From positions 2,287,487 to 2,351,486 of the forward strand of contig NC_034009.1 of assembly GCF_000346465.2 (NCBI RefSeq): 64,000 bases of DNA, read 5' to 3'. Of this stretch, positions 1-10,567 are shown piece by piece (positions within the stretch are counted from its first letter, which is position 1; each line of letters opens with the position of its first letter). Both the position numbers and the translations under genes were made by a program. This DNA is from Prunus persica. Taxonomy: Eukaryota; Streptophyta; Magnoliopsida; Rosales; Rosaceae. A model generated the notes under the pieces. It was not told the origin of the DNA. It saw only the letters and a program-made list of their open reading frames with translations, and ran no database searches.

Positions 1-424
1 TTGTTTGTTTATACTTCGAGATCATATACGCTAAAAATCGAAAAAAATAAACATTCAGAGATCAAGTAATGGGACAAAACTCTTCGACGGTTATAATGAA
101 AAATCACGATTTAATGGTTATTTTAACTCCGATTTTGATGATTTTTTAAAGCTACACTCCTTGACCCTATATGAATACAATGAACTAATTCGATCGTCAA
201 TTTAAAATATATATTTTCTAACAAAAATCCAATCCGAACAATAATAATATATTTTTCTAACAAAAATCCGATCCGATCTAAAATAATAAATTTAAAGCTA
301 CTTAATAAATATATATTCCGTTTAATTTCTTCAGTGTTATGCATACAAAATAAAAAACAAAAATAAATTGGTTTAGGTGACAAAAATGTTTGGATTACGT
401 CATGCAAAGATTTTAAAAAATAAT

Positions 425-742
425 TTTTTATTTTTTATTTTTATTAGGACTTTGCGCGACGAAGTTTACTTTTCGTCGCGCAAAGTCACTTTGAGCGACG
501 AATTATTTTTCGTTGCGCAAAATTGGTCGCGCAAGACTTTGAGTGACGATGTATTGTCGTCGCGCAAAAGTTTGTCGCGCGAAGTGACTTTGCGCGACGA
601 ATTATTTTTCGTCGTCCAAAATTTGGTCGCGCAAGACTTTGAGTGACGAAGTTTCAAGTTTCGTCGCGCAAAGTGACTTTGAGCGACGAATAGTTTTTCT
701 TCGCGCAAAATTTGGTCGCGCAAGGGGTTTTTTTTACTAGTG
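425..742 (-). mobile_element. CACTA (En/Spm) transposon terminus with subterminal repeats
   Basis: Read on the minus strand from 742, the sequence begins CACTAGTAAAAAAAAC, which matches the CACTA terminal inverted repeat signature. It is followed by about 300 bp of repeated short palindromic motifs built on TCGTCGCGCAAAG and GCGACGAA in both orientations. CACTA elements characteristically carry such arrays in their subterminal regions, where the transposase (TNPA-type protein) binds. No second CACTA end is visible to the left, so the element is either truncated near 425 or enters the window from outside. No transposase coding is present. The superfamily call rests on the terminus plus the array; the family is not known to me. 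Confidence 0.65.
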
Positions 743-2740
743 TGGAGGTAAAAACTGGTCCAAGACAAACCTTTAGAGCTAGGGTAAAATGCTGGATCGG
801 TTGAATAGTCTATACTTGTTCAATGAAGCTCAAATTCGGATATGTCAACATCCATTGGAACAAGTTTTATGAAGATCTTCACCTCATTCGAGCACTGAAG
901 CATGCTAATTCAAGGCTAAGAAGTTGACCTACGAAAATGAACAAAAACAGACTTAATAACCAATAATGCATTTTAGCTCATTTTCATTCTAACTAAGGTA
1001 AAATCTATGAAAACACAAAAAGAAAGTAAAATGCTATAAAATGTCAAGAACTAACTAAAAATATTGAGTGAATAACATGATAAATCATGTGTAAAAATGA
1101 ACCCAACACAATATCCTCCTTTCTGTAAATTAGATTAATTTATAGTAATATAGATGATCGTTTGTATTAAAGCAAAACCTGCATATGAAGGGTATTGCTA
1201 TCAGAGTTGACATACTAACATTGGACCATCCTCTTTCGAAGTGTAAGTAAAACGTAATAATCTTATGTCGTTTTCATTTTCTTGCCTGAGATGATACATG
1301 AATGCCCAAGTCCTTTCTATATGATCAATTTAATGGAAACTCATGTTCACCATAGTTAAAACGCCCAACCAGAAGTCATCACTTGACATTTTCTTTTTCT
1401 TTATATTTATAAAAATAAAATAAAAAAGGCCGTTACATCTTAACAACACATGCAATTTGCAAACATAGTGACCTTAACCAAAAGATGCTCCTAATCAAAT
1501 CAAGAATGGATGTACCGTGTACGTAACGTGTGCAGCCGTAAATAGTGTTTTTTTATTTACTTGAAAATAATGAATGTACGCAAGCAACATGTGCAGCCAT
1601 AAAAATGGTTTCGAGGGGGAGGCTTGTGGTGATGGTGCTTATCTTTCCACTTGCTTTTAATTTTAGGGAAGATTTTAAGATTCCAAAAATAAAAAAATTT
1701 GGTAGTAATAAAATTCTCAACAAGGTGGAGGGTATAGTTGGCATTACTAAGAAAAACGAAAATGAAGTTGGCATTACCAAAAAACAAAAAACAAAAAGAA
1801 GATCAATCACATGCATGTTCAAAACCATCAAAGATTAATGCAGCCAAAAAAACAGATATCAACTAAAATTTATATAATTTGAATCAATAACTCCTGGTTC
1901 AGTGATACCTTTTCAAAGTTAAAAGTGGTTACAAGTACGAATCATTCTCCATAAAATTTAACGGGCATGCAAACTTCTCTCGATTTAAATATTCTTCTAT
2001 TTTTTTAAGAAAGGAATTAATAAAACAAGAAGGAGCTTCTCCTTAATTTTAAAGAATCAAAATTTTCCATTAAATAAAATGGATGTTGTATTATACGTAT
2101 GGAAGTGAGTGTGTGTGTGTGTGTGTGACTTAATTACAAGAGGACCACTTAAAAACTTGGATTTACAGCAAATTAAAGAAGTGGTTTCATGTTAAGATAT
2201 AGAGAGATCACTATGTTAACGGTACTCTTATTAAATTTGATTTAGAATCTGCTTTATGTTACATTATTTTCTCATAAAACTACTTGCAAGAATCTTGTAA
2301 TTTAAATGATTAAATATATTTATCTTTGTACTCGAAAACCTGGATCATTGTTTAATAACTCTTTAGAAGAAGAAGCTAGAATAAGAAGATGACTAGCAGA
2401 ACAAGAAAGAGAAAGAGAATCTGAAATCAAAATGTGCATTGACTTTTCTTAATGTACTATCAATACCAATATAATTCTAAAAGCATCCTTATCCTCCTTT
2501 TCCTATTGAGAACTGAAGAAAAAAAGATGAAGGCTCCATTTGTCATTGATTGGGTACTCTTTTCTGGATTATTTATTTGTATCCCTTGTGCGCACACAAG
2601 AAAGAGAATCTACCTTGGTTTCTCTGTTTTGGTAAATAATCGAACACAATTTCTCAATCACCCATCACATTTGTATTTATTAATTCATCTTCTTAAAATA
2701 ATAATAATAAAAACAAAAAATTCTTGACCTCCTACCAAAA
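743..2740. other. Intergenic, no gene recognised
   Basis: AT-rich sequence with no convincing coding region. It holds a short GT dinucleotide run at about 2109-2127 and one copy of a dispersed repeat at about 1711-1790 (see the separate entry). Small open frames here have no recognisable domain and low-complexity composition. Confidence 0.5.
1711..1790 (+). repeat. Dispersed ~75 bp repeat, copy 1 (copy 2 at 4757-4829, inverted)
   Basis: The stretch starting AAATTCTCAACAAGGTGGA and ending in a GAAGTTGGCATTACC-like motif recurs inverted at 4757-4829. There it sits immediately upstream of the inhibitor relic. Both copies contain tandem-like GTTGGCATTAC / GTTGGAATTAC motifs. The origin is unknown. 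Confidence 0.55.
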
Positions 2741-2743
2741 TGT

Positions 2744-2751
2744 AGTATATA
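2744..2751 (+). promoter_or_regulatory. Possible TATA box of the protease inhibitor gene
   Basis: A TATATA motif lies about 135 bp upstream of the inhibitor start codon, followed by a C-rich leader (around 2780-2880) lacking upstream ATGs close to the start. Position and composition fit a TATA box, but no transcript evidence is available. Confidence 0.35.
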
Positions 2752-2883
2752 GTCAAACCTCTGTTTATCCCCGCCGGCCACGCACAGATCCAAAGGCTAG
2801 AAACATCCAAACCCATCCCACTTCAAATACCCGTTTCCTCCCACAACCTCTTTACCAAGAAATAGTGATCATTTATCACCAAG

Positions 2884-3249
2884 ATGGCGAGTAGCACAAG
2901 CACTGGTGAGATTTTCTCTACCTCTTAGCACCACACATCACTATTGTTTTGCTTCCTTCATATCATGATCGGATCATTAATTAAGGTATAATTCTACATC
3001 GCTAATTATGTGTTAATTTGTGGGTTGATGTTATTGCATGCAGGTGCAGCAGCAGGAAAGAGTTCATGGCCAGAGCTGGTGGGGACTAAAGGAGAGGAGG
3101 CAGTAGCCACTATAATGAAAGAAAATCCATCGCTCAAAGCCCACACAATAAATCAAGGGTCCTTCATCACCATGGATCATCGTCGCGACAGGGTTCGTGT
3201 CTGGATTGATGAGCAAGGTGTTGTCACTGCAGCGCCTAAGATAGCGTAA
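2884..3249 (+). CDS. Potato inhibitor I family serine protease inhibitor
   Basis: Two exons, 2884-2905 and 3044-3249, joined by a GT-AG intron (CACTG|GTGAG ... CATGCAG), give 75 residues, the normal size for MEROPS family I13. The family blocks are in order: SWPELVG at residues 15-21, ENPSLKA at 34-40, the reactive-site loop around QGSFITMD at 45-52, and the core strand RVRVWIDEQGVV at 57-68. By alignment with eglin c the scissile bond would be Met51-Asp52, which suggests chymotrypsin/elastase/subtilisin-like targets (inference). There are no cysteines and no signal peptide, as in many cytosolic members. Such proteins are typically wound- or pathogen-induced. The start is fixed by the short first exon, whose phase joins correctly with exon 2. 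A decayed relative lies 1.3 kb downstream on the opposite strand. Confidence 0.9.
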
Positions 3250-4541
3250 TTATACCTTCTTGGGGATTAATTATAATTTTAAAGAAAAAAAATAACTTAA
3301 GGTTGTGCTTATGTACATATTGTCCTATGTATTGCTGTTTATATATTTCTGAAATAACCTAAAAATTATTGTATATATCAACAATGCGAAATTCTATAGT
3401 GAGGGTGTCATATATGGACCCTTCATGTAGACCTTTATATTAGCCATAAGATCATTTCATTCAACTTAAGTGAAGTTACTATTCAAAAAATAAAAGAGGC
3501 TTTTTTTTTTTGGGTTAAAAAAAATGCTTCAGTGTCTGAATAGCAATAGACAAACGGGAGTGTTGTAAAATAAACATAGAGCTCTTTCGGTGTTTGGTTT
3601 TACTTATCCCATATATCCGATTTTGCTAAATTCTAGTAATTATATCAATTTTATGATTTTGGTTCTTATAGCATTTTCTTGCAATAGTATGCGAATAAAT
3701 AAAAATTGATTCCATGGGTTCAAGTATTATGTTGGTTTCTTCTTCTACATCTGCTCTATTAGAATGTGAAGATTCAATTCAAAATTAACCAATTATGAAT
3801 TAATGGGTGGAGAGGCCCAAGAGACGACTAAGACAAAAAAATTTATCATTAGATGTGAGATACTCTCCAGTTTATATTATAGAAGAAGGGTTATCGTTAA
3901 GATAGTTATTGATAAATGTGGCACAAATTATTTGATGGCTAAATGGTAAATGAAGTTATGGAAATGATACCATTTCGGTATTTACAAAGAAAATATAAAA
4001 ATGGACAAATGTGGGTTAGTTGGTCAGGGTAGTGCCGCCCCCTTACACCCAAACTGGGTTTCCTTACTCGTAGATTAGATTAATTTAGAGTAAATTACCA
4101 CTTATATATTATAAAAACGTAAATCATTTATTGGAAATAACTCGAAGCAAATGAAATTATATAAAAGGGATCCTCATTAAGGAAAATGAAATGTTATATA
4201 TGGTGACATTTGCTGGGTTTAGTCATTCCAGCAATGGGTTAACGTGATGAGTAAAAATGCTCTCGTTAGTACGGTGCCTCTCATGCTCACACCCTAAATA
4301 TATCAACCAAAAGAAGAAAACAGAAGAATAGTAGTCATAGTCATTTGATTTGTAGAGATTATTAACTGGCCATGTTAAGCCAAAAATTTCAAATATATAG
4401 AAGCAAAGGATGGAGCAAATGGAAACACTCATAAAAATACAAGTAACAAGCATAACCTGAAATCATTTCCTTAATTTAAAACCCAATTGTTTGAGTGCTC
4501 CTCCTGTAATTAATACAAAATCCACTTTGAATTAATCCTAA
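3250..4541. other. Intergenic, no gene recognised
   Basis: 3' flank of the inhibitor gene and AT-rich DNA. I see no coding domain, RNA gene or complete transposon end. Confidence 0.5.
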
Positions 4542-4726
4542 TCAACCTCTACGAGGTACCTGGTTGACAGTGTCGTGGCGATTAACGTGAACAAGAACCC
4601 TTTTAATATTGCCAGTAGGGAACTCAGGGATGTATTTTTTTGTTATGATTACTTTTAACGACGGGTTGTGTGCCTTAATCCTCGATCTTACCACCGCCCT
4701 TTTTCGCCCACTAGCTCTGGCCATGA
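4542..4726 (-). pseudogene. Frameshifted potato inhibitor I relic
   Basis: On the minus strand the frame beginning at 4726 reads SWPELVGEKG, identical in form to the N-terminal block of the intact gene, then runs into a stop. A second frame carries the rest of the fold: HNPSLKVIITKKYIPEF, then RVLVHVNRHDTVNQVPR, ending at a TGA at 4542-4544. These match the NPSLK, reactive-loop and RVRVWID...VVT...P blocks of the family in the correct order and spacing. The two halves are out of frame, so the copy is broken. It lacks a first coding exon and is preceded by a poly-A tract and a dispersed repeat. One frame stays open across the locus, so a short peptide could be made, but it would lack the WPELVG block. 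Confidence 0.75.
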
Positions 4727-4756
4727 CATCCTTTTTTTTTTTCTTTTTTTTTTTCA

Positions 4757-4829
4757 CAACGCCAACTTCATTTTTGGTAATTCCAACTTCCACCTTCACC
4801 TTGTTGAGAATTCCAACTTCCAACTTCAT
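4757..4829 (-). repeat. Dispersed repeat, copy 2
   Basis: Inverted copy of the 1711-1790 repeat (TTGTTGAGAATTCCAAC on the plus strand corresponds to GTTGGAATTCTCAACAA). It abuts the T-rich tract upstream of the inhibitor relic. Confidence 0.55.
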
Positions 4830-5123
4830 TTTTATTTAGTTAGAAGGAATAATATTGAATTGGACGAGAAGTTTTGATGCCCATTGTTGTTCGGTGAAAG
4901 TGTTAAAAGTAATTTGAGATCCAGTGGTATAGATTCTAAATTATATATTTAATAGTCTCAAACGAACTGATTAGCTTTTGGTTAGGTTGAAACCAAAAGT
5001 GACTTTTGGTTTTGCATTTTGACTATGATTTGTAAATTTTCAATAAAGTGAGTGATCATCATATGGCAAATGATAGCAAGAGTCTACCTAAATGTTGCTA
5101 CACAATAATTGATGGTCCCTAAA

Positions 5124-5475
5124 AAAATATGGGTCTTTTTCGTTCCCTTTTTTCTCCTTTCTTGGATAGGTCTGCTTGACCATTACTCAGCAAGATACTA
5201 GACCCCATTGGCAAAGATTTTGTATGTTAACTTGGTAGGTAAGCCACTCAAGAATGCTATTGTTTGTGGAAATTGTGTAACAAAATCTGAGAAAAAAATC
5301 CTTTCAATATCAATCTGTGGCATTCTAATTTATCTGAGAAATTAATTCATGAATTCTTAGGAAAATATACAATTCTCCAAGTAAGCCAGCCCCAGCCCAG
5401 AAAATATGGGTCTTTTTCGTTCCCTTTTTTTCTCCTTTCTTTGATAGGTCTGCTTGACCATTACTCAGCAAGATA
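5124..5475 (+). repeat. Direct duplication of ~75 bp (5124-5197 and 5401-5475)
   Basis: Two near-identical copies run from AAAATATGGGTCTTTTTCG through TGACCATTACTCAGCAAGATA, with only small indels in the T/C tract and a G/T change. They lie 277 bp apart just upstream of the secreted-peptide gene. The duplicated TTACTCAGCA motif contains a TGACTCA/TTACTCA-like core that could be bZIP-related (inference). Confidence 0.85.
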
Positions 5476-5548
5476 ATATAGCTAGGGATATACATGAATT
5501 AATTCGTACCCAAAATCAAATGGACCATGCATGCAGGACGAGATCGCT

Positions 5549-5557
5549 CTATAAATA
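5549..5557 (+). promoter_or_regulatory. TATA box of the secreted-peptide gene
   Basis: CTATAAATA lies 128 bp upstream of the chosen start codon, followed by a T/C-rich leader typical of a plant 5' UTR. Confidence 0.65.
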
Positions 5558-5676
5558 CTATGTTTTTTTTTCCTTCATCTCAAATTCTTAATCAATCGTT
5601 TCGTTCACTAAATTCTCTCACAAACACAAATAATTCACAATGGAAAGTGGCAGAAAATACCATATATATTTTGAAG

Positions 5677-5892
5677 ATGGCTGAAATGGTCCTCATTATC
5701 ACTTTGATTCTGAGCTCATCAAACACTTTTGTTCCAGCGATGGCTAGGCCTTTAAAGACTGAAAAGCCAGCATTGACAGGCTTCATGCTGTACAAGATCG
5801 ATAGAGAACCGGTGCCACCTACTGGGCCTTCAAGATGCATTCCAGGCCACCTGAATGAGGATGGAGATTGTCCCCGGTCCTTGCATCCGTGA
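5677..5892 (+). CDS. Small secreted cysteine-containing peptide precursor
   Basis: A 71-residue intronless protein. Residues 1-23 are a hydrophobic signal peptide (MAEMVLIITLIL, then a small-residue AMA cleavage site). The mature part is short and ends with PVPPTGPSRCIPG followed about nine residues later by a second cysteine in DCPRSLHP. An in-frame ATG 150 bp upstream exists, but it precedes the TATA box at 5549-5557, so the ATG at 5677, with signal-peptide sequence directly after it, is preferred. A second gene at 12236-12541 shares the PP[ST]...S[RK]C..IPG......CP motif, which suggests a family of secreted peptides, perhaps signalling ligands (inference). I do not recognise a named family. 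Confidence 0.7.
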   Translation: MAEMVLIITLILSSSNTFVPAMARPLKTEKPALTGFMLYKIDREPVPPTGPSRCIPGHLNEDGDCPRSLHP

Positions 5893-5957
5893 ACCACCAC
5901 TCCCATCCCAGCTGGCTATGTATATAGTTAACATGATGCATTGCCCAGCTAAATACC

Positions 5958-5985
<28 letters not shown>
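5958..5985. repeat. (AT)n microsatellite
   Basis: About 14 AT units in the 3' flank of the secreted-peptide gene. Confidence 0.9.
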
Positions 5986-5989
<4 letters not shown>

Positions 5990-6922
5990 ACGGATCATAT
6001 TAATATTCTTGATCAGTGTATATACAAGAATGTAATAAAACTGTAACATGCAATATTCATTGAATAAAGTTGGATGCATCATGCATAAAATATGGGTTAT
6101 GTATAGAGGGAAATTTTCAGTCCACAAAAGACTGCATGTATGAAGAAAAAATTATTGTCGCTAGACTGTCAATCTACGCCGCTAATTAATGGCTCGTTCA
6201 GTAACACTTTCGTTTTTTAAGTTTTTATTTTCTAGTTAATAGAATATTTGGAACCTCTTCGCTTTTGGCTGTAAATTTCATTTTAGGTGCCATTTTCACA
6301 CATTGTTGCTCGTTCATCACTCATCCCCTTTTCCCTCCTTTATTTTTTTGTCCATCCATTTTCTCTCTATTTTATACTAAAAAATAAAAACGAAAAACGA
6401 AAAACGACCACTCCTCCCTAAGAGCAACTCCAGCGAGGAGCCCAGGCCTATGTCTAGGAGTAGGACTCACGAAGACGAGCTGACCCGAAGGCCAGTTTCC
6501 CCCGAGCTCGAGCCTGAGGACTGATGACATCAGGCACGATGTCATCGCGCGGTTTTAAATTTTTTTACCGTTGGCGAGTGCAATGCATACGCCAACGGTA
6601 AAAAAAAATTAAACTCGCGTGAGCTGACGTCAACCCTGCTCAAGCTCCAACGGGTAGAAGACATGTGTCAAGGCCTGGACGCTCTGATTTGCTTCTCCTC
6701 CTCCAATCCAACAACTGGCATTTTTTTGGCAATAAAATTATGAAAAAAATCAAAACAAATTTTAAAAATACCAAAAAATTCTGAATTTTTTTTCTATAAA
6801 TACCTATCAATACCCTTCACTTTCAACACCAATCCTCATACATTTTCTTTTACTTATACTATTATTCACTCTTTACTCAACATTTTCCTCTCTTTCAAAT
6901 TGTATTTTTATTTCTTATATTT

Positions 6923-8033
6923 ATGGCTTCTTCTATCGAAACCGGAGGGGCGTGGAGCACCATGGAAGATGTTTCCTTGTGTGAGGTTTGGCTCCAAATT
7001 TGTCATTGTCCTGTGTCAGGCAATGAGATGAAATTTTTTCATATGTGGAAAAAAATTCATGCCGAATTTTTTGAAAAAATTCTGAGGTCGACTCATACAG
7101 AAATGGCATTGTCTAGTAGGTGGAAAATTTTCAATAAAGAGTTGGGAAAATAAAGGGATGCCCTAGTAAAAGCGATGGACAACCATAGAAGCGAGAAAAA
7201 TCTTAGTAACGAGGTAAGTATTTTGTAATTTTCGTTATATTAAGTTTAATGTCCTAATATATATATATATATATATTTTAATGTTTTTGCATTTTCAATA
7301 TTTTGTTAATATTTCTTGCATTTTCAATATTTTGTTAATATTTTGCACTTCCAATATATTTGTAAGGTTAATTGCATTTCTATTATTTTATTATATTTTG
7401 TTACTTGCATATCCAATATATTTTAAATATTTCTTGCATGTCCATGATTTTTTTTTAAAATAGATGATTCAAGCACATATGTGGTTTGGTGCAATTGGGC
7501 AAGGCAAAAAAAGTTTCAACCATCATGAATATTGGGAGGTGGTGAAAAATTGCAAACGCTTCATAATAATTCCCAAAGGTCTCGCCATTATGTTCAACGA
7601 GACGCCACTCTGTGATTCAATGACATCGAATTCACCTCTCAATTCCCCTATGAGTCAAGACTCACCCATCGAAAAGGAGCCGAGGCCCATTGGCCAAAAG
7701 GCTGCAAAGGCAAAAAAAGGGGGTAATTCGAGCAGTAATACATCAAAAAATTTGGAGAAAATTGCAAGGCAGAGCGCCATAAGAGTTGAAATGGAGCAGA
7801 AACGCCAAGAGAATGAGATGGCAATGCCAGCAGAATATGCACAAGAAAGGGAGTATTTGCGCAAAAAAGAGATGGATAAGACGGATCGGGAAACCATGGC
7901 GATGGATACAAGCCATATGTCCCCTGAAACAAAACAATTTTGGAAGCTAGTACGAAGGGATGTTATGAGAAGAAGGCTTTTCCATGATGATGGGCCTAGC
8001 AACACGGATTGGTTAAAAGATCAAAACCATTAA
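6923..8033 (+). pseudogene. Harbinger ORF1 (Myb/trihelix DNA-binding accessory protein), one premature stop
   Basis: Two exons, 6923-7213 and 7464-8033, around a 250 bp AT-rich GT-AG intron (GAG|GTAAGT ... TAG). Exon 1 encodes the trihelix-like region (WSTMEDVSLCEVWLQI, then FHMWKKIHAEF and SSRWKIFNKELGK) but has an in-frame TAA at 7151-7153, directly after ELGK. Related proteins have a tryptophan there, and the frame continues normally as RDALVKAMDNHRS up to the donor. Exon 2 carries the NAM-associated C-terminal domain and a charged, glutamine- and lysine-rich helix (about residues 85-145 of the exon). In Harbinger elements this protein helps bring the transposase to DNA. With a single lesion it is nearly intact. 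Confidence 0.85.
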
Positions 8034-8379
8034 ATTAATTGGCATACCTTTTATGTATTTGTATTTTTCATGTTTTCTATTAAAGTTGTTGTAATTCATG
8101 TATTTTATTTTAGTAGTAGTAATTCCTAATGACTTGTATTGGCTTTCTTTATTTAATAAACAAAGCATTCAATAAAATACCTTTTTATTCAACATATTCC
8201 ATACATCAAACAAAACATAATTAAAAGAAAAAACCACAACCAAAGTATAATAAAAAAATAAAAAATAACTACAAACAAGGCACAATAATAATAATAAACC
8301 ACAACCAAACCATAATAAATAAAAAACAACACAACCAAACCATAACTAAATAAAACCTAACCAAAGCATCTATGCTCCA

Positions 8380-10030
8380 TCATTCATCTTCATTGCCTTT
8401 CACAGCCCATAGATGCTCCATCAAGTCAAGTTGGCGCCTTTTATGAATATACGAAGATTGCATCTCTGTATATCGATCTATCATATGGGTCATGAAATGA
8501 CCATCCCTAACCAACGGATCTGACTCAAACAGTTCTCCACTTGGCCCTATGGGCCTTTCATAAATTTGTGTCAAGGCCGTGGTGACAGGACCCTCCCCGG
8601 AATTCCCGAAAACCGGAGCGAATCCCATCACGTTACCGACATCACCCCGATGCCGAGCCCACTTACCAAGGATCGAGACTTTCTACTAAAATTTTGGCAG
8701 AGTCTCCCCTGTAAATTGAACATTTCCTCAAAAATTCAACCTGCTCAAAATTTTGGTAGAAAGTCTCGATCCTTGGTAAGTGGGCCCGGCATCGGGTGAT
8801 GTCGGCAACGTGATGGGATTCGCTCCGATTTTCAAAAATTCCGGGGCGGGTCCTGTCACGTGGTCGTGGGATCCGGTTCGTAAACCTCTACAGCATCATA
8901 ATTATACTCATCCTCCATAATCATATTATGGAGGATGATGCAAGTCATCATAATGCTTCTGAGGATCTCCTCATCAAACATACGGGCCGCACCTCGAATA
9001 ATCAACCACCGAGCTTGAAGGATGCCAAAACACCTTTCGACATCTTTCCTGTATCCTTCTTGATAGGTAGCAAATAATTTTTGCTTCTGGAATTAGGGAT
9101 TCGGAATGGATTTGACAAATGTGGTCCACCTCGGGTAGATGTCATCAGCTAGATAATACCTCGTTTGGTAGATTGTATTGTTAACTTGATAGGTGATATT
9201 GGGGCCTTAGCCTCTCAAAACATAGTTGAAGACCGGGGATTGACCCAGCACGTTGAGGTCATTTTGGGATCCGGCAATTCCGAAGAAGGCATGCCAAACC
9301 CATGTGTCGAAGCCAGCAACAGCTTCAAGGACGATACTTTTTTGGCCTTTTCTATTTCCGTAATCACCTTGCCAGGCAGTTGGGCAATTCTTCCATTGCC
9401 AGTGCATACAGTCGATGCTACCAATCATTCCTGGAAATCCTCAAGCTTCGGCTTTTTGTAGAAGCCATTGGAGGTCCCTAGGAGTAGGTCTGTTCAGGTA
9501 GTCCCTAGTGTACAGAGTTTCAACTGCATCACAAAATCTTACCAAGGCCTCCAACGTAGTGGACTTCCCCATCCGCGCAATCTCATCCACCTGATCAGCA
9601 GATGCTCCATACGCCAACATTCGTATAACAGCTGTAAGCTTTTGCTCCGGAAGAAGTCCGAAAACCCCAGCAACATCACACTTTTGAACAAAGTATGCAT
9701 CATAATTGCAAAAATCATGCATGACTTTATTGAACAAATGGGGTTGCATTCTATATCGCCTTCGAAAATCAACATCAGAGTACAAACAAGTTGGGATAAA
9801 ATAATCTTCCAAAAGATTCTTATCCCGAGATTGCCTATTCTGTCCACATTCCGACGACGGCCGACTTGTGAATCACGGCAGCGACCTTGGTTCTCTTCAT
9901 CAAGCAAAGCCACTGCTATGACTACTTGTTCATCTTCTTTTCTCTCCAACATATTTCTTTCATCTGCTCTACAGCTTCTCTCATTTGTTTCTCGCTCTTG
10001 CTTCTCCAAGCATCTCCTAAAATCTTCCAT
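8380..10030 (-). pseudogene. Harbinger DDE transposase (HARBI1-like), multiply broken
   Basis: Minus-strand remnants in order: an N-terminal start at 10030 (MEDFRRCLEKQERE); the helical region ending ...RRRYRMQPHLFNKVM...; a nuclease segment with the first catalytic Asp in GSIDCMHW, the second in GSQNDLNVL and the catalytic Glu in KDVERCFGILQARW; and the C-terminal IYERPIGPSGE...LVRDGHFMTHMIDRYTE block ending at 8380. So the DDE triad is present. Lesions: frame changes near 9850 and 9435, in-frame stops after NYVLRG (~9207) and after KSIPNP (~9090), and a 278 bp MITE at 8582-8859 splitting the C-terminal region. It cannot make a functional enzyme as it stands. Confidence 0.88.
8582..8859. mobile_element. 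Mutator-type foldback MITE nested in the transposase
   Basis: A 278 bp palindrome-like element. The left arm from 8582 starts GTGACAGGACCC and its inverted copy ends at 8859; arms are roughly 110 bp, including GGAGCGAATCCCATCACGTT. The flanks are 9 bp, AAGGCCGTG (8573-8581) and GTGGTCGTG (8860-8868), matching at 7 of 9, which suggests an aged 9 bp duplication as made by Mutator-like elements. Removing it nearly restores the transposase reading DPTT...LTQIYERPIG. No coding capacity. Confidence 0.8.
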
Positions 10031-10567
10031 TTGAGAATGGAGTATGAATTCTAAACTCTGAGAAATGAAAATATAGAAAGATGTGGTGTGAGAGGTATGA
10101 GCTTAGCCTCTGGTTTTATAGACAATTTTAGCCAGATAGAGATGCCACGTGGCTAGATTTGACTGGATGAAAATCTTTTCTGAAATTCATCCGAAATTTG
10201 AAATTTATCTGAATTTTGAATTTTGAAATTCATCCGAAATTTGAACCCAAAAATTTATCTGAAATTTGAATTTTAAAATTCATTCAAAATTTGAACCCAA
10301 AAATCTTATCCGGAAATTTTATCTGATTATGAATAGTCTTGACACGTAGGAACCCGAAAATCTTATCTGAAAATATTATCCAAATTAATTATTGTGGTAA
10401 AAAAATTTGTGAAATAAACAAAAAAATGAATAATAATTGCCATTTGTCATGGCAACGGGTGGAAACACACAATACTATTTGCAAGGGTAACCCCTATTTA
10501 CGTGAATAGTGGCTGCCCTAGTCCCCCTCTTTTCATGACAAAGGACAAATGAGTGGAGTTGCTCTAA

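Larger units (their letters stand above)
6422..10564 (+). mobile_element. PIF/Harbinger DNA transposon, full length, defective
   Basis: The 4143 bp element is bounded by 11 bp perfect terminal inverted repeats, GAGCAACTCCA at 6422-6432 and its complement at 10554-10564. A 3 bp TAA target duplication flanks it (6419-6421 and 10565-10567). The TAA target, the two divergently placed genes (Myb/trihelix-like accessory ORF1 on plus, DDE transposase on minus, tail to tail around 8.1-8.4 kb) and the size define PIF/Harbinger. Both genes carry disabling changes, and a foldback MITE sits in the transposase, so it cannot move on its own. Intact termini mean it could still be mobilised in trans. The perfect termini suggest moderate age. 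Confidence 0.93.

Noticed and set aside
430..740. CRISPR-like or satellite array reading of the GCGACGAA repeats
   Set aside because: Repeats are irregular in spacing and orientation and end at a CACTA terminus in a plant genome, so a transposon subterminal array explains them.
1545..1838. Open frame on both strands as a possible small gene
   Set aside because: Low-complexity Lys-rich or Phe-rich translation within a dispersed repeat, with no domain or conserved start context.
4223..4453. 76-residue minus-strand open frame with hydrophobic segments
   Set aside because: Hydrophobicity reflects AT-rich codons; no signal-peptide pattern, TATA context or homology that I recognise.
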